From Chrysomallon squamiferum (Eukaryota > Mollusca > Gastropoda > Neomphalida > Peltospiridae): 64,000 bases of DNA. Made by a program: the position numbers and the translations under genes. Below the pieces are notes generated by a model. That model was given only the letters and a program-made list of their open reading frames with translations. It ran no database searches and was not told where the DNA came from. Of this stretch, positions 1-41,342 are shown piece after piece (position 1 is the stretch's first letter; each line of letters begins with the position of its first letter). The stretch lies in NCBI GenBank assembly GCA_012295275.1, contig CM022670.1, forward strand, positions 11,291,083 to 11,355,082, read 5' to 3'.

Positions 1-26
1 ATATTATTATATTTATTTTATTAAAG

Positions 27-93
<67 letters not shown>

Positions 94-1416
94 TTAATAC
101 TGTAGTATATAATCGTAATTTACTTATACTTTTTATTAGCTAATATAGTAAACAGGTACTTTGATTACAATAAAGTCTGTTTAGAGATATCACATATTAA
201 AACCAGCTAGCTGAAATAAAAACAATTCGGAATTGATGTCTTTAAATGTTTATTGGTTACTGTAGTTATTACAAGCAAGTCTTATTAATTAAGATGGTTT
301 GCAATTATTATTTATGAATTTTTTAAAGGAAAGAATAATTTGCCGCAAATATGTTTCCGAATGACCGATATTAAAATGATAATAAATAAAACAAAAATAA
401 AGAAACAAAAATCTAGATGATGATGATTATTATTATTATTGTTGTTGTTGTTGTTGTTTTGTTAATCTCATTATTTAAAAATAAGCTTAATTAAACCAAT
501 GAAAGAATTGCAAGGAAAACATAAAGGAATACAAGTAATAATAATAATAATTTAATAAAAAATTAAAAACTAAAATTTATTTTTGTTGTCATTATTAATT
601 GGTCTAGTTTTTTTATAACAGCAGCCTCAGTAAAGAAATTGTAACAATAGTATCAGCAGCAGCAACAGTAGTAGTAGTGGTAGTAGTAGCAGCAGTAGTA
701 ATGGAAACAACATTTAACCTATACTGTGTTTGCTGCTATTTTAATAGTTTCAGCTGCAGCTTCAGTAATTGTATTAAACTGCTGTTTAAACTTTTCTGTA
801 GCAAAAAATTAATAAAATATATAAATACAAATTTTAAAAATATCTAAAATACCTGCTATGCATTGATTACTTATTTTGGTATTCAGATACTTACGTTCGG
901 AAACTCAAAATACGTTTTATCGAAGTCGATTTATAATATTAATAAGAAGATTATTAATGTCTACCCGATGAGAAAATAAATAAATAATAATCTGCGAAGA
1001 TGTTTTTATCAATGGATCTACTTAGATTATTTGAATTTCGCCATACTGTCTCAGTGATACGTTATTTTATAACTGTTTTTAAAGAAGCGAAATTTGAAGA
1101 AAAAAAAAGAGACTTTAAAATGGCTTTTCGTTTCTCGAATATCAAGTAAATATATAATGTTTAAATAAGTTAGTAAATAATTAGTAAAAAAACCCCTATA
1201 ATTTATTTGTTTTGATATATAATAATATAACTTCACCGTTATTTTCACCTTCGATAGTTTAAAAAGTGATGGTTCTAAATATCTATTTACTTTTTCTTTT
1301 TTTTCTTTTGCTTCTTTATTATATATATATTTTTTATATTATTATTATTTTAAAAATCTTTTCGTTCCTTGTCGAAATTTCTAGATATCAAAAAATGGAA
1401 ATGGTATTTTACTGGT
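1..1416. other. Non-coding flank downstream of gene 1
   Basis: No coding exon is supported here. The stretch is AT-rich and carries ATT and ATTT microsatellite runs (about 36-94), TTG runs near 437-456 and a GTA/GCA-rich run near 655-700. A TTTATT at 1315-1320, read as AATAAA on the minus strand about 100 bases past the stop codon of gene 1, is a possible polyadenylation signal for that gene. Confidence 0.6.
1315..1320 (-). promoter_or_regulatory. Possible polyadenylation signal of gene 1
   Basis: AATAAA on the minus strand, about 97 bases beyond the stop codon at 1417-1419. The hexamer is common by chance in DNA this AT-rich, so position is the only support. Confidence 0.3.
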
Positions 1417-4400
1417 TTATTTAATTCTGATAAGGTTTGCAGGATTGGCTCGTATAGGCCTTGCCTCTTTTCTGGATGAATGAAATATATCGTATTCTTT
1501 TGGATGGCCTCCAATAGGATCTAGTGTAATAGCGGATGACTCACCCACATCACAGTGATCGTTGGAGTTGTGGTTATTAAAATTAAACATTGGTCCGTAA
1601 TATCTTCCAGGCTGATATCCCTCTATTGTGGGTATCGCCACCATGTTGCTGGTATATTTCGGTCCGGTCATTGCGATGGTCCTCGTCGATCCCATCTGAT
1701 CATAAGGTCTAGGCCCGTGATTATTGACAACCAGTTTTGTCGCAACCGACGCATACGTTCTGTAAGAGCTGGGGTAGGCTGCTGGATTCACTCTTGTCTG
1801 TTGGCTAGGCTGTATGTGGTGGATCGTGCCAGAAAGAAGTCTAGATCCCTGGTAGGGGTCGGGTCTACTAAGAGCGGCAGCGTCAATTCGAGATGGCTGA
1901 CTGTGGTACATGGCTTGCGACGTCTGTATCGTATGATGCTGAAGAGGTATCGTCTGACGTGCCTTGGGCGTTGGCAAAATAGGCTGCTGTGGCTGCAGGT
2001 GAGTGGTCGGTTGCTTCGTCAAAAATATGACCTTCCTCACATTGCTGTTGAAAGACGGCTGGGTTACACAGGTCACGTGACGTGGTGGCATTGACATGTT
2101 CCCGGCATTTTGGTTTGACCCATTGTATTCATTCTAAAACATAAAAATTTTGGTTTATAATTTTTATTTATTTATTTATTTATTTAATACTATTTTCATT
2201 ATCATCATCATCATCATCATCGTCATGACAATCATCATAATCATCGTTTCATATTATTGTAAATATTAATCAATCTGTTTAAATCATTCTGTATTCTATT
2301 TCAGATGAAAAGGCAAATTTGTGTATCGAAATCGGATTTGATTGCTGATAGGGATCTTAACATCAAAGCGACATTTCTTTTCATCTACTATACCTGTCTT
2401 AAACCTGGGCCCTCATGCCATGTGACAGGCTGCTGTTTCTCTATAGTGCTTTGGCTTGGTGATGGTTGTATGTCAATGTTCTGCCATTTATAAAACTGAG
2501 CTTCTCCGCATGTTGTTGGAGGCTGCTGAAGTGCGGTTATGTCGGTATGGGACATGGAGCCTTCGTCCCCACACGAGAAACGCATAAGACCTTTCTGCTG
2601 CGCGTGCATTGGCAAATACTGCCTCGGTTCCATTTCATGTCTCTCTTCTGCGTGAGCTTGTTTAGTAGCCATGTCATGATGAGATACAAAACAACCATAC
2701 TGTATTTCTTCGCTATACTGGCTTTCTTGCAAAACATGCGATGAAAAAGATGGTTCAGACGTTCTTTCGTTTGTCAGGTCGAACTGACTGGGCTGGCTGG
2801 GTGGCGGGTGAGCTGGCTGGGGTGCAGGTAAATGGTAATCTAAAGAATCACACTCAACAGCTCGCTCAAGCGTAAACGGCTGAGACGGTGGTAACGAAGC
2901 AACTAGTTCAATGTTGTCGGTCTTTACGTAACCGTTATAACTGTTCATGTATTTAGCCTGACACAGATCGTGTTGTTCGTAAGTGTCCAACAAATGATGC
3001 TCCGACAGCTTTTGTTGGTCTTTATGGGACTGGTGATCGTAGTCATAGGATGAGTTTGTGGTATTCACATTATCGTCGGCTGTGTATTTTTTGGACCTGT
3101 GAGGGACAAACGGTTCGCATGTTGGCGACAGTTGTGATGGCCGGGGCTTTCCTTCGGGAACATCCTCTTTTACAGGTCTGCTGGTCGCCGGCTTTGCGTT
3201 TTTGTTCACGTGGCGTTTTCTGTGGTGATCGTGTTGAGATTTGGATATAATGACAGGTATAGCCTGGCCGCTGTCTCCGTCATCCAAATCAGTGAACGAC
3301 TGCGAACTGAAGTCTGATGGTGGAGACTTAGTAACCGATTTACTGAAAAATAAAGCATAATGTACTTTAAAAAAAAACGATCTGGAACCACGTTATTTTT
3401 GTATCTTGTTTTCTTGTAAAATTTGTGTGTGTGTGTGTGTGTGTGTGTGTATAGTATGTACATATGTATACAGCTGAAATGAGAGAAAAATTCAAAACGT
3501 AAAATTTTTGCAATAATAAAGCAAATAATAAGATTATTAAATTAATTAATTACCTAATCAGCAGATCAATTATGCATTACAAACCTGCGATCCGACCAAG
3601 GGTGCATATAATGTTTGGTCTCATTCGCAAGATAAACATACTGACTGTTATTTTCTTGTACATCAGGACTCGCAAGCGTCGAGTCAATCCATTCAGGGCA
3701 CCGTTTGCTTTGTTTAAAAAGAAAAAAAAAAAAAAAAAAAAAAAAAAAAGTGCATGTATAAAAGATTTAACACACTTTTAGGCTTGCACTAAGTTGTTTA
3801 AAAATGTACACTCTTGATGTATGAGATGAACAGCGACTGTAGTTTAATGGTTTCAGAACAGGTCCGAGACCAGAGGTATCAGGCTCATTAGTGCGGTGCT
3901 TCGGCCATTTTATGGTTTATCAAGGTCAGTGGTATGTACTACCCTGTATATAAAATGAACTTTGTTGTTAATATGATTATAGAGACCTCATAAACTATTA
4001 ATAATGAAATATAATGAAGTGGCGTTCACCCATTCATGAAATCGATCGGTTCCGATCTCCAGAAATAATATTAATTTATTAGTACAAAATACGATGTCAC
4101 TAATAGCTTGAAGCATTCGTTGAATAAAAGTAGGTAATTTCATTTTGAATCACGGAAAAGGCACACTTGAAATTAATATGTTGTCTTTATTACCTTGGAT
4201 CTGGTTCTAGTTGTTGGTCAGAAAAACCTGACTGATCAGCCATCTGTCTCGGTTGATTGTTAAACTGAAAAAGACATCGGTCGTCGACCGAATCTTTATT
4301 ACATGGAACACATGCCCAGTTATCTGTAAACGGTGATGGCCGCGCCGTCCAATCTGATTCAATGTGCGATTCGGAACTTCCAGTCCATTCCTGATCCTCG

Positions 4401-7138
4401 TGCGCGTGGTCTGGAGGATTTGCATTTGTTATGTTCGGAAGAGGACCGAAACTGTATAACTGACTGGGCCAGATCGCATGACATTCAGTTTCAATTTTTT
4501 CTGGCACTCTTTCGGCACTGGATTCGACGCGTTCTTGTTGATTTAATGAATCATAGCAGTGAGAAATGGAACTGTCGTCCCGATCTGATGATGACTCCAA
4601 CTCCAGCGTTTTCCACAGGTCTTTTATAGCGTCCGAAAACGTTTTCTTCCTCAAGGTTTCGTTTTCAGAGTCCTGTTCGGGGTCCATCTCGTTACAGAGG
4701 AATGGCGTTACGTTCGGAGACAGGTATGACATTCTGCTTGTGTGAGTCCACGTCTGATTCTCTTCTATTTTATCCAACTGTGATCAAGTTCATTTTCTAT
4801 CGCTAAACTTTCATCATAAAGTTCCCATGGGGAATTACGAAGGTCGTTGAGCAAAGAATTATATTTTTCGAAATAATCGTTTATAACGTCGGAAATATTA
4901 CCGATAGGCAGAATTACGTTATAACTTTCACGAGAGCCAGCAAACGGAACGAAATAGCACATGGAAGGAAATGCCTCTTCACAAAGACCCCTAAATGTCC
5001 TACGGAACAGAAATGTTGTATCCATGAGAATTAAAAGTAGGTAAGAGTTATAGTTTAGCCATATAACATTTTTTAGCTTTCTATTTTGAACGAATGGTTT
5101 CATTAAGTTGTTCATCCAATCTGTTAATCGGTCTTAGTATCTCTTTCTCTCTTTCTTTCTTTCTATCTTTCTCTCTCTCTCTTTTTCTATCGCATTCTTT
5201 TATCTGTCACTCTCTCACCCCCACCTCCCTCTCTCTCTGTAATTCTCTGATATCAGTATCAGTTAACCTTTTCTCACATCAACTTACAATCTCGGGTCAA
5301 AGTTATCGTTGTATGCAGGGAATGGGGATGATTTGTTTCTTCCAAAACCAACAATTTTCACATCGTCCCAATAGGCGCTGTGTATCTAAAATGTAATATA
5401 TGATTTAGCTTGTACTAAACGATGGAATATTTTATATTATTTAATGGTATGTATATGTGTAGGTAAGTAGGTAGATTTTAATAAATAAACAAAAATATTA
5501 ATATGTTTCCATGTTTAATGCTCGTTATAAGCATTTTATGGCCATGCGATAGTACAACTAGTTTGCTAAACGTTTATTTTTGCGATAAATAAATAACAAA
5601 AAGAATAATAATAATAAAAAAGATGATTCGCAAAGTTATATATATGTTAATATTTCTTTCTTGCTTTTTGTATATGACAGCACTGCAACATTACTTTAGT
5701 CTCTGCGTTTTAATCACCTGCATATTATCATCGGTGAGATAGTCGTAAGTCGGGGCATTGGGAATTTCTGATTTCAGAGTTAATCTGTAAAACAACATTG
5801 TGATAACAATGAGAATTACTGCTAAACATTAATTTAGTAACAAAAACAAGAAATAATAATAAGAAGAAAGAAAAAAGAAACACGAAAAAAGAAAAAATTA
5901 CCATATTAAAAAAGAGAAAAAGAAAAAAAAGAAAATGAAAAAGCAGTAAAACATTTATATTTTTGAAGTTCTTTAAGCGCAAAAACAGTTTCGATTTTAT
6001 TACAAATATATAATTATTTCATCGAAGAAATAATGAAATGAGCATAGAAAATTACCTTAATAACTGAGAAGCTAACGTTTATATTTACGTTTCTAAGTTA
6101 TCGGAACGTTAATTTTACGTCGAAAAAAAAAAAAAAATGCGTTAAATAACGTTGTGAAAACGTTTTCGCGTTTTTGTTTTTCTTTCGTTCTTTTTTTTTT
6201 TTTACATTATTATTATCGTTATTATTATTCACTTCGATATCTAAATATGTTTAATAACAGTCTTGAATTTATTAATAACAAGGGTCTTATACAAAAAATA
6301 AATTGTACGAATTTGTTATTATTGTTTTTTTGAATACTGAAATAACTGGAATAATAATGTTTTCGTTTAATTCATTGCCTTATGTTTGTTATTTATCATA
6401 AAGTAGTATTTACAAAGGGAATTAATTACTAGTACAGTATAAAATAATCTTTCATTATACGAAGTGTACAATTATATACGGATTATTTATTATTTCCGAC
6501 CTTTTGTGATCTCTTACTTTATTAAAAATAGAAAAATAAGTGAAAATAAATACATAAATAAACTAAACCCGAAAAACAACAAACCAAATAAAAAAAAGAC
6601 AAAGGCAACGACGACGACAACGGCAGGAATAATATAATAAAATAATAAATCTATATAAAAGAAAAGAGAAGAAAAAATAAATGTCTTAATGATTAAAACT
6701 TTAATATATAGTGTTGTCTACGTGAATGTATTTGTTGTTGTGTGTGTGAGAGGCGCGCGCGGGCGCGTGCGCGCATACGTGCGTATTAACTTACGCTTCT
6801 AAGTCATCACTGTAATCTTCATGAGGAATGTTATTATTTCTTATACAAATAGCTGCAAGAATGTCATTTGCTGTAGTCGTTTCAAGACGCTCTTGCAATA
6901 TTCGGTGTCTTTGAAGCAATATATTAAAGACAGATTTCAAGGCACTGTCATCGTTGTCATTTTCCCAGATGTGTTCCGAGTCGAATGCTATTCTTTCGAT
7001 AGCCAAGTCAAATGATATAAAATTATTGAGATCAAAATCTTCGTCTCTTTTCAGGATATCGTCATCGTAAAGTACTTCGTCATCTCCAGAAGTGTCAGCA
7101 TCTAGATATGTATCGAAAGTATTAAAATATTTTAACAT
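1417..7138 (-). CDS. Uncharacterised acidic, low-complexity protein, 7 exons (one frame break)
   Basis: Exons in transcription order: 7138-6795, 5784-5718, 5385-5288, 4999-4194, 3707-3585, 3342-2394, 2133-1417. Every junction is GT-AG and phases agree (2, 0, 2, 2, 2, 0), which is strong evidence for one gene although I recognise no family. The start is the ATG at 7138, with an in-frame stop just upstream. The product would be about 1034 residues. Its first 115 residues are rich in Asp and Glu. The centre is Ser/Glu-rich, with a segment reading MSYLSPNVTPFLCNEM. The last 550 residues are rich in Gln, Pro, His and Ser, with repeated PSQ motifs, which suggests a disordered scaffold or regulatory protein. 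No signal peptide, membrane segment or catalytic motif is visible. Exon 4 needs one extra base near 4777-4785 to keep its frame: upstream residues run into a TAG at 4767-4765, while an open frame continues from 4777. A base lost in assembly is likelier than a broken gene, because the remaining exons are open. Confidence 0.7.
3424..3450. repeat. GT microsatellite in gene 1 intron 5
   Basis: About 13 TG units, between exons 5 and 6 of gene 1. A smaller mixed TG/GC-rich tract lies at about 6738-6783, beside the exon 1 donor. Confidence 0.9.
3722..3749. repeat. Poly(A) run of 28, the pyrimidine tract of a gene 1 acceptor
   Basis: A run of 28 A on the plus strand is a T tract on the coding strand of gene 1. 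It lies a few bases upstream of the acceptor used by exon 5 (exon begins at 3707). It may serve as the polypyrimidine tract and is likely to vary in length. Confidence 0.6.
3830..4040 (+). mobile_element. Diverged tRNA-derived SINE of molluscan type (gene 1 intron 4)
   Basis: TAGTTTAATGG at about 3840-3850 fits the RNA polymerase III A-box consensus TRGYNNANNGG. A weak B-box-like GGTATCAGGCT follows about 35 bases on. Further on, TTTATCAAGGTCAGTGGTATG, ACCCTGTATATAAAATG and TTGTTGTTAAT follow, in order, the body of a SINE family that I remember as abundant in gastropod and bivalve genomes. TGAAGTGGCG near 4016 also fits. The copy is old: the B box is degraded and no clear target-site duplication was seen. 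The family match is from memory, not a database search. Confidence 0.6.
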
Positions 7139-7211
7139 TTCCAGTTAGAAAAATATAATAGCTGGTCACATTGCACGTTGAAATAAATATACAGGTATGA
7201 CGTTGTTGCAG

Positions 7212-7219
7212 TGACGTCA
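7212..7219. promoter_or_regulatory. CRE palindrome TGACGTCA upstream of gene 1
   Basis: A perfect full-site cAMP response element, the binding motif of CREB/ATF bZIP factors, 74 bases upstream of the gene 1 start codon. CpG-containing palindromes are rare in DNA this AT-rich and the spacing suits a proximal promoter, so a role in gene 1 transcription is plausible but inferred. Confidence 0.4.
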
Positions 7220-8335
7220 AATAAAAACATGCCTAACAATCGGGTGCTTTCGTAGATCAAAGATTTTTGTAACTGCACTTGTTAACCTTTGGAAAGTTTA
7301 ACCTTTGGATAGTTAAAAAAGTATCAACCGTTTTACTAGTAATTTGTTAATTAAGATTTCGATCCAGAGAAAACCACCTATTTTTGTCATTCCCAAAATT
7401 ATATTTTCAAAACAGTAGGTTAATAACCGACTGGTCGAAAGGTCTTACACTAGGTCACTTCGTCCCAGGACACTTTGCGGACAAAACAAATGAAATAAAA
7501 AATAAAAAATCGTCGCCTTATTAACTCACTGCGGTATAAAACATATTAAGGTTAATGTTTATAAGTACCATTGAAACTTAATATATTTCCTGTTTGGAAG
7601 ACATATCATTTAGGTAACTAAAGTGCAAGAAAAATCTCTCAGCTCTTCCTAATTTCATCAGATGTTTTTATATTGTATGTAACAATAATAAGAATGTTTG
7701 CTATTGATTTTGTGACTTGTGCACCATGTAAAACAGACTAAGCTTTTTCACTCAGGGTTTTTATTGTGAGTTATGTAATGACGTTATAATCACTTATATC
7801 ATAATACACATATACAATAACGATAACATATTCTGGAGTTAGTGTTACCGCCCTGGCGTGCAGGTTGAGAATTATTAAATTCTATACATAAAAGGTTGTT
7901 GATTTTTTTTCTTTCTTTTTCTTTTTCTGTCGTAATAAATATAAAAAACCCCACAAAAAAACCGAACAAAACGTGGAAGAAATCTGGTTTTAAGTATATG
8001 TAACTCAGCTCACGGTTTCTCAGTTCGCAGTTCAAAATAAATGTGATTGTAGAAACAGTGATCTTTGTGTATGAATAAAAAAAATAATTCAACTATAATG
8101 TTTGTAGATCAGTAATATTTATCAAACTTGATAATCTATTTGAATATGATTTTTTTGGCGCATAAATGTCGCTGAGCGGTCACTCAAAGCTAGATTTTGT
8201 TAGCGACCATGTCGACGAAGCTATTGTATACAGAATGACTGTTTTTTGACACCACAGCTTGAAAAACATTTCAGCTAGTGGATGTCAAACAAAGGTAAAT
8301 ATAATAAAACGGTGGAACTGTATAACAGTACAGAC

Positions 8336-8622
8336 CACTGGTTTTCAACCTTTTTCATACCGCGACCCCTTATGAGCAACTCAATATGACCGATGAACCC
8401 CTTTAAAATTTTTGATTCAATAATATCTAGGGTTACCATATTTTTTCATCAACCAAAGACAGTACAAAAGGTATCTATATTCACTATGACGGGTCGCAAA
8501 CCTATATACCTGTTTTTATTTATTCCTCCTTCCAAGTCAAGTTGAAAGAAAACCTAAAACATACCCTCGCTCAAGAACGATCACGCGACCCCCTGAAAAA
8601 AGGCTGGCGACCCCATGTACTA
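8336..8622. mobile_element. Eroded hAT-like (Charlie/SPIN-type) non-autonomous element
   Basis: The left end reads CACTGGTTTTCAACC, followed by CGCGACCCCTTATGAGCAAC and a second block ATGAACCCCTTTAAAATTTT. This is the layout of the terminal sequence of SPIN/Charlie-type hAT elements (a CAG-GGTT-TCAACC end followed by GCGACCC blocks). On the right, GCGACCCCCTGAAAAAAGG and GGCGACCCC near 8585-8617 look like the opposite end. The right terminus and target-site duplication could not be identified, so the boundaries are approximate and the copy is probably truncated. It has no transposase frame. Confidence 0.45.
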
Positions 8623-8641
8623 CAAATATTACTCAGATATA

Positions 8642-8700
8642 TTATTATTATTATTATTGTTATTATTATTATTATTATCATTATTGTTATTATTATTGTT
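8642..8700. repeat. ATT microsatellite
   Basis: Interrupted ATT/GTT trinucleotide run directly after the hAT-like fragment. Confidence 0.85.
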
Positions 8701-9160
8701 TAATTTAGTCTAATTTTACAGTATAAAAAAAAAAAAAAAAAATATGCGTTATATTATATTGATAATACAATTTATCTACATTTTTCAGTGTTTATTTGTG
8801 TTTCTCCAGCAGTGTTTAGATTTTTTTTCTTTATAACATATATCTGAGGAAGAAGAATGAATAATAATCTACATGGGTCTACACACAAATATTAATCATA
8901 GATTATTTATTTTAAAATAATAATAATAACAGTAATAAATAAATTAATTAATTAATAAAAAATAACATTAACATATCATGACATGGCATAACGTAATATA
9001 ACGTAACATAACAAAAAATTAAATGAAATTAAAATATTCATTTTATTTCCCGCAAATTCCAAGCCCCACTTTTCATTGGCCCCATGAAATGAATCCATCT
9101 TTACAGTGGCGATAACTACTCGTAGGAAACGATCGGAAGTACTTTTGCAAAATCGCTATG

Positions 9161-9421
9161 TCATGCTTCTTCTCAAAGCATGACAAGGACTACCACTTAC
9201 AGTTAATCAAAGTCTGAAGTTGGTGTTTGCAGTAAGGTAGGTATTATTCAGAAATAATTATACATCCTGTTAAAATATACGACAAACAACACAGTGACAG
9301 TCATGATGTTTGTTGACAAACACCAAAAGTATAAATAGTTGCCATTGGTTCAGACCAAATGTCACTGTCAGGAAATACCTATTAACATTTACGGTCTATA
9401 TCAATTTTATCAAGTTATTAG
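9161..9421 (+). promoter_or_regulatory. Candidate ABCA promoter with TATA box and non-coding first exon
   Basis: TATAAATA at 9330-9337 is a good TATA match. About 25-30 bases downstream a transcript could begin near 9360 and run to a strong donor, TTATTAG followed by GTAAGTTC, at 9421/9422. The first coding exon of the ABCA gene is preceded by an acceptor (about 11143/11144, ...CTTCTTTTTAAG) 27 bases before its ATG, so an upstream untranslated exon is expected. This donor is the best candidate I see. An inverted repeat TCATGCTT...AAGCATGA (9161-9183) lies upstream. All of this is inferred from motifs. Confidence 0.35.
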
Positions 9422-11143
9422 GTAAGTTCATTTACTGCAGCCTGTGACATTACGGCTAAAATTATTATTTTGTATGAATGCAGATATCGCAAAACTCAAC
9501 TTGACTGTGTCCGGGATGTCTCAAACTCACAGACCGAGACATTTTTGATACGAATGGTTTCAAATACATGTTATATTATATATACGATCACTTTGACCTT
9601 AATATTTTTGTTGACGAAAGGCGTTACCATTAGCGTGGGGAAAATGGGATTAAAAACAATAATAATAATAATAAAAAATTAATGAACGACAGAAAAAACC
9701 AACAAAAAAACAACATAAAAATATTTTTGTATGCCTCATTCGGGTATATTTTTATTAAGTACTGTCGATAAACAATTAAGTTACATAAATTTTCGTTTGT
9801 TAAAAATCATAAAATTTAATACATAGTGTTTACTAAAAATAACTTTAATGTGCCGGTATGATATTTCATTTTTTTATGACTTCCAGAATATTTTTAACCC
9901 TTGGTATGAAGACTAGATAATTTCAACATCTGACTGGAAGATGCATTTTAGGTTGTTCATTTGGTTTGGGTTTTTTTTGGTTTTTTAAATCATTAAGATC
10001 ATACACATTTTATGCATTTATTGTTACAACTAACTGAAAAAATTCCATTTAAATTTCAAATAAAGAATTTGAACAGATGTTATTTTCCCATAATATGAAG
10101 GATGTTACTGCCTAGAGGATATTAATTATTTCAGATTTGCCATAAACTGCAATACTTAATCTACCAACATACTGGCTTAATGCATCATAAAACTAACAAC
10201 AACGTGTGTGTGTGTGTGTGTGTGTTTGATAATAATCTTGTTCATTTAGCTGATGCGATAATTACAAGAAGTATGACATCAGTATTTATTAAGCCTTCAA
10301 AGAAGTGCGATCATTCCTTCTCATACGGTAGCCTAATTACACAAAAATTTCTGCTTTTGTTTAAGAATTGATCATGCTTGAAAAATTGTGAATATGGTGA
10401 TAAATCCAATCGTGAAAATTTGATGTCTTTTGCTCTCATCCTCTCATCATTTACCACCTGCTGCTGACCTGCTCTTCATGCTACTTAGCATCTCCTCTTA
10501 TACTTCCTGGATCCACATACTCAAGTTTAAGAGATTGAGGTCTATGATAATGCATTTGTCAGCTCCAAGCAATTGTTATTATGTGTTTTTTTTAAACCAA
10601 TAATTTTTCAAATGTAGCATAATTTGAAAGAAGACAGCCTTTCCTTTATCATAATGATTTTTAATCATCAAATAGTTTCAGTCTCCATCAATCTTTAATT
10701 ACAGTTTTGTCTTTTGTGATGTTAAATGCACTCCCATTAGTTCAAAATAGCTCCAGTTTCATGTCACCTTGTTCTGTTTTGCTTTTCTGCCCCCAAAAAG
10801 AAAAAATCTTGAGTATAGAAACACTAAACCATTGAAAATTAGGTTGACTGACTTATTATAAAGGTAATGAAATATACAGTGGGTATCTTTTTTTTGTTTT
10901 ACCCAAGTAATGTATGTGTTCTGGATAACGTTTAATACTTCAGTGAACATTGCTGGTTTAGGGTTCTCTGCTCTGTAGTAAAAAGCTGCTCATAGAAAAA
11001 ACATTAATTATTAAATTTGAGCAACATCACTACATTGTAACAAAAAAAAATCAGAAAATTGTTCTCAGTGATTATCAGAGTTCGTTGTTCAGCAAATAAT
11101 AAATATCACTGATAATTCATTTTATTTTATTTTTCTTCTTTTT
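9422..11143 (+). other. Probable 5' UTR intron of the ABCA gene
   Basis: No coding potential is supported. The stretch contains a GT microsatellite at 10204-10226 and long AT-rich runs. It is bounded by the candidate donor at 9422 and the T-rich acceptor before 11144. Confidence 0.35.
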
Positions 11144-11170
11144 AAGAAGTTTTCACCTCAATCCTGAAAG

Positions 11171-40132
<28,962 letters not shown>

Positions 40133-41299
40133 TACCATTTACATCTGAGAGTAAAAACTTAATGACAATTAGATTTTAACAGACAATGTTGTAAATGATG
40201 TGACCGATTATAACAGTACCAAGAAAATCTTACTTGAAGCTTCGTGATATTGTTTTTAAATTTAAACTATGAAAGAAGTGCAAGGATTTGTAAATTTTGT
40301 GGATTGATGTTTCGAACATACTGATCATTTGTGTTAAGTGTCACTGGTATATTATTCAAATATATTGAACAACAACAACAACAACAACAAAAATGTTAAC
40401 CAAGATTTGCACTGGCTTTTATATTATCATTATTTGTGAGTTTAAGTATTCTAAATTTTGTGAAAGGATGTAGGTAAAAAAAATTGTTTTATTTGATCTG
40501 AAGGGTATTTCAGTTTTTAATTCTGTGATATGTTAATTTGAAACATGTCCATTATTCATCTGCATCTGTCTTAATCACATTAGTATTTTCACATCTCTGT
40601 CCATTTGAGATGCTTTCCATTTTTATTCTTTGACAGAATATTCTGGGGTTTTTTGCTTTTTTTCTTATTTTGTCTTTTAGACCTTCATATTGTAAAATGA
40701 ATAGCTTGTAATATGCCTGGAACAAATTTATAAATATAAAAAAATAATAATAATTATAAAATTCAAGAAAAAAAAACATTATCACATAAAATTCAATTAC
40801 TGTAATGAAAAGAAGTGTTCTGATTAAATTATTTAGTTATAAACTTCATTATTTACAAAATGAGCTTCAATCCAAGTGTTTTATTTTTTTTTTTAAACCA
40901 AGTTTTTTGTTTTGCTCATTGGACAAACTTATCAGTTTGCTGCCTGCATGATACTTGGTTGGAATATAGTGGAAGCTTTTGAGATAGTGATGAAATTACC
41001 AATCACTTCACAGAGAACATTCCATCATTTCTTTATAAAGAGCTATAATTTACTTGTTAATATAATACTTTTTTTTTCTCTTTTTTTAATTTTCAGTTGT
41101 AATTTGCTATTTATAAATTTGAAAAATGTAATAAAAAATTATTTGCAACTTTGTTTAAACTGGTATTAAACAAATATATTATCATGAAATTTGAATAATC
41201 ATATCCATTGTGATGGAATAATGGTTCTTTGGCTTTGGTTTTGTTGCAATATGAGAAGTAGTTGACACTTATCTATATATCTATTTACATGTATATTTA

Positions 41300-41342
<43 letters not shown>

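Larger units (their letters stand above)
7139..9329. other. Intergenic region between gene 1 and the ABCA gene
   Basis: The two genes are divergent here. No coding exon is supported. Contents: a perfect CRE palindrome at 7212-7219, a hAT-like fragment at about 8336-8622, an ATT microsatellite at 8642-8700 and short AT-rich runs. The short open frames in the region are compositional. Confidence 0.6.

Noticed and set aside
1555-2094. A 179-residue plus-strand protein
   Set aside because: It is the antisense shadow of exon 7 of gene 1, whose frame is supported by the whole exon chain.
3838-3895. A functional tRNA gene
   Set aside because: It has an A box, but the B box is degraded and no cloverleaf can be drawn; it fits a SINE head.
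4765-4785. A very short intron in exon 4 of gene 1
   Set aside because: The only GT...AG pair that would join the frames is about 13 bases long, too short to be spliced.
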